From: CAVPMW01 sp963706515
GTDB lineage: Bacteria > Chloroflexota > Anaerolineae > Anaerolineales > UBA4823
Length of the DNA stretch: 64,000 nt
Assembly (NCBI GenBank): GCA_963706515.1
Contig: CAVPMW010000023.1
Location: forward strand, 62,001-126,000
Direction of reading: 5' to 3'
Positions within the stretch are counted from its first letter, which is position 1, and each line of letters starts with the position of its first letter. The translations under genes were made by a program, and so were the position numbers. Shown here in pieces: positions 63,648 to 64,000 of the stretch. Below the pieces are notes generated by a model, which was not told the origin of the DNA, ran no database searches, and saw nothing but the letters and a program-made list of their open reading frames with translations.

Positions 63648-64000
63648 TCCCAGGCTGCGGAGAGCGTATCTGCCAGCAGGGACTGCACCAGCAGGCGGCG
63701 GTAAGCGGCGCCGGCGCGGTGAGGGCTGCTGCGGAACTGGGCGGTCTCCCGGAGGAGCGCCTGAGCACGCTGCTGGGTCTCCAGGGCAAACGGCTGGCCG
63801 CGCAGCAGGGCTTCGGTGGAGGTCAGCCGGCGGGGCACCGGACCGGAGGGTCCCACCGCGATGCGCACGTCCTGGATTAAATCTCCCTGGCGGCGGAGCC
63901 ATACTGCGAGGTTTAGGATGGGCAGCGCAACTCCCTGGGGGCGCATCACCCGGCGGAAAGCTGAAGCTTCCTGGGGGCCGCGCAGGGGCAGGTAAAACCC
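63635..64000 (-). CDS. FAD-binding subunit of molybdenum hydroxylase (C-terminal part, runs off the right edge)
   Basis: The visible ~121 residues read GFYLPLRGPQEASAFRRVM, VALPILNLAVWLRRQGDLI, VRIAVGPSGPVPRRLTSTE and ALLRETAQFRSSPHRAGAAY to AWERSS, the C-terminal half of CoxM/YgfM-type FAD subunits (CO-dehydrogenase flavoprotein C-terminal domain, with R-x-SxHRAGAxYR). It would pass electrons from the Fe-S clusters of the next gene to an acceptor. The FAD-binding N-terminus is outside the window. Confidence 0.82.
   Translation of the reverse strand, partial: GFYLPLRGPQEASAFRRVMRPQGVALPILNLAVWLRRQGDLIQDVRIAVGPSGPVPRRLTSTEALLRGQPFALETQQRAQALLRETAQFRSSPHRAGAAYRRLLVQSLLADTLSAAWERSS

Overview
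The window looks like a chromosomal stretch of a Chloroflexota bacterium, most likely of the Anaerolineae type. The reasons are the moderately GC-rich sequence, an actinobacterial-style F420 gene set (cofC, cofD, stand-alone nitroreductase, cofE, npdG) in a genome with ordinary bacterial housekeeping genes, a CBS/pyruvate dehydrogenase operon, a CpXC protein, FHA and Ser/Thr kinase genes, and many small palindromic intergenic repeats. The taxonomic call is inference. No rRNA or tRNA gene was recognised.

Layout. 1-1106 (minus): YhfC-type membrane protease and the start of an ABC ATPase. 1250-3614: sigma-like factor and a membrane-anchored partner. 3760-7549: CBS protein, pyruvate dehydrogenase E1 alpha, E1 beta and E2. 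7628-9870: unknown protein, CPA2 antiporter and PII-like protein. 9881-11854 (minus): phosphate-binding-like lipoprotein and tgt. 12224-16544: class III aminotransferase with a structured leader, histidine kinase, CpXC protein. 16541-18356: FHA/winged-helix regulator divergent from a Ser/Thr kinase. 18362-26246 (minus): GH3 enzyme, CoA-transferase subunit, threonine dehydratase, AAA ATPase, recJ. 26496-32019: yvcK, then gap-pgk-tpiA and a HExxH membrane protein. 32196-48958: exopolysaccharide locus headed by a NusG paralogue (gmd, flippase, glycosyltransferases, polymerase/ligase, Wzc-type kinase, LMW phosphatase), closed by a strong terminator. 49185-64000 (all minus): S41 protease, SRPBCC-like protein, PHA-type regulator and phasin, LLM oxidoreductase, F420 biosynthesis genes, SsnA, NUDIX hydrolase, fused Fe-S/Mo hydroxylase and a partial FAD subunit.

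At least 30 single-base frame breaks interrupt otherwise well conserved genes, including pdhB, gap and pgk. Most can be repaired by adding or removing one base, so they look like assembly indels rather than biology. I give whole-gene coordinates spanning the breaks and state where each one lies.

The most unusual non-coding content is a set of repeat families: (i) stem-loops with a conserved TGAC loop and ACTAC tail whose stems vary but stay paired; (ii) two oppositely oriented copies of a roughly 115-bp palindromic element; (iii) two perfect 24-bp-arm hairpins with 4-nt loops; (iv) two 55-bp elements bounded by GAGCAAACCGC inverted repeats; (v) a 14-bp tandem repeat at two distant sites; and (vi) single inverted-repeat-bounded segments at 28990 and 42551. 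Regulatory signals include a near-consensus phasin promoter carrying a 12-bp dyad, a near-leaderless yvcK promoter and a structured leader ahead of the aminotransferase.
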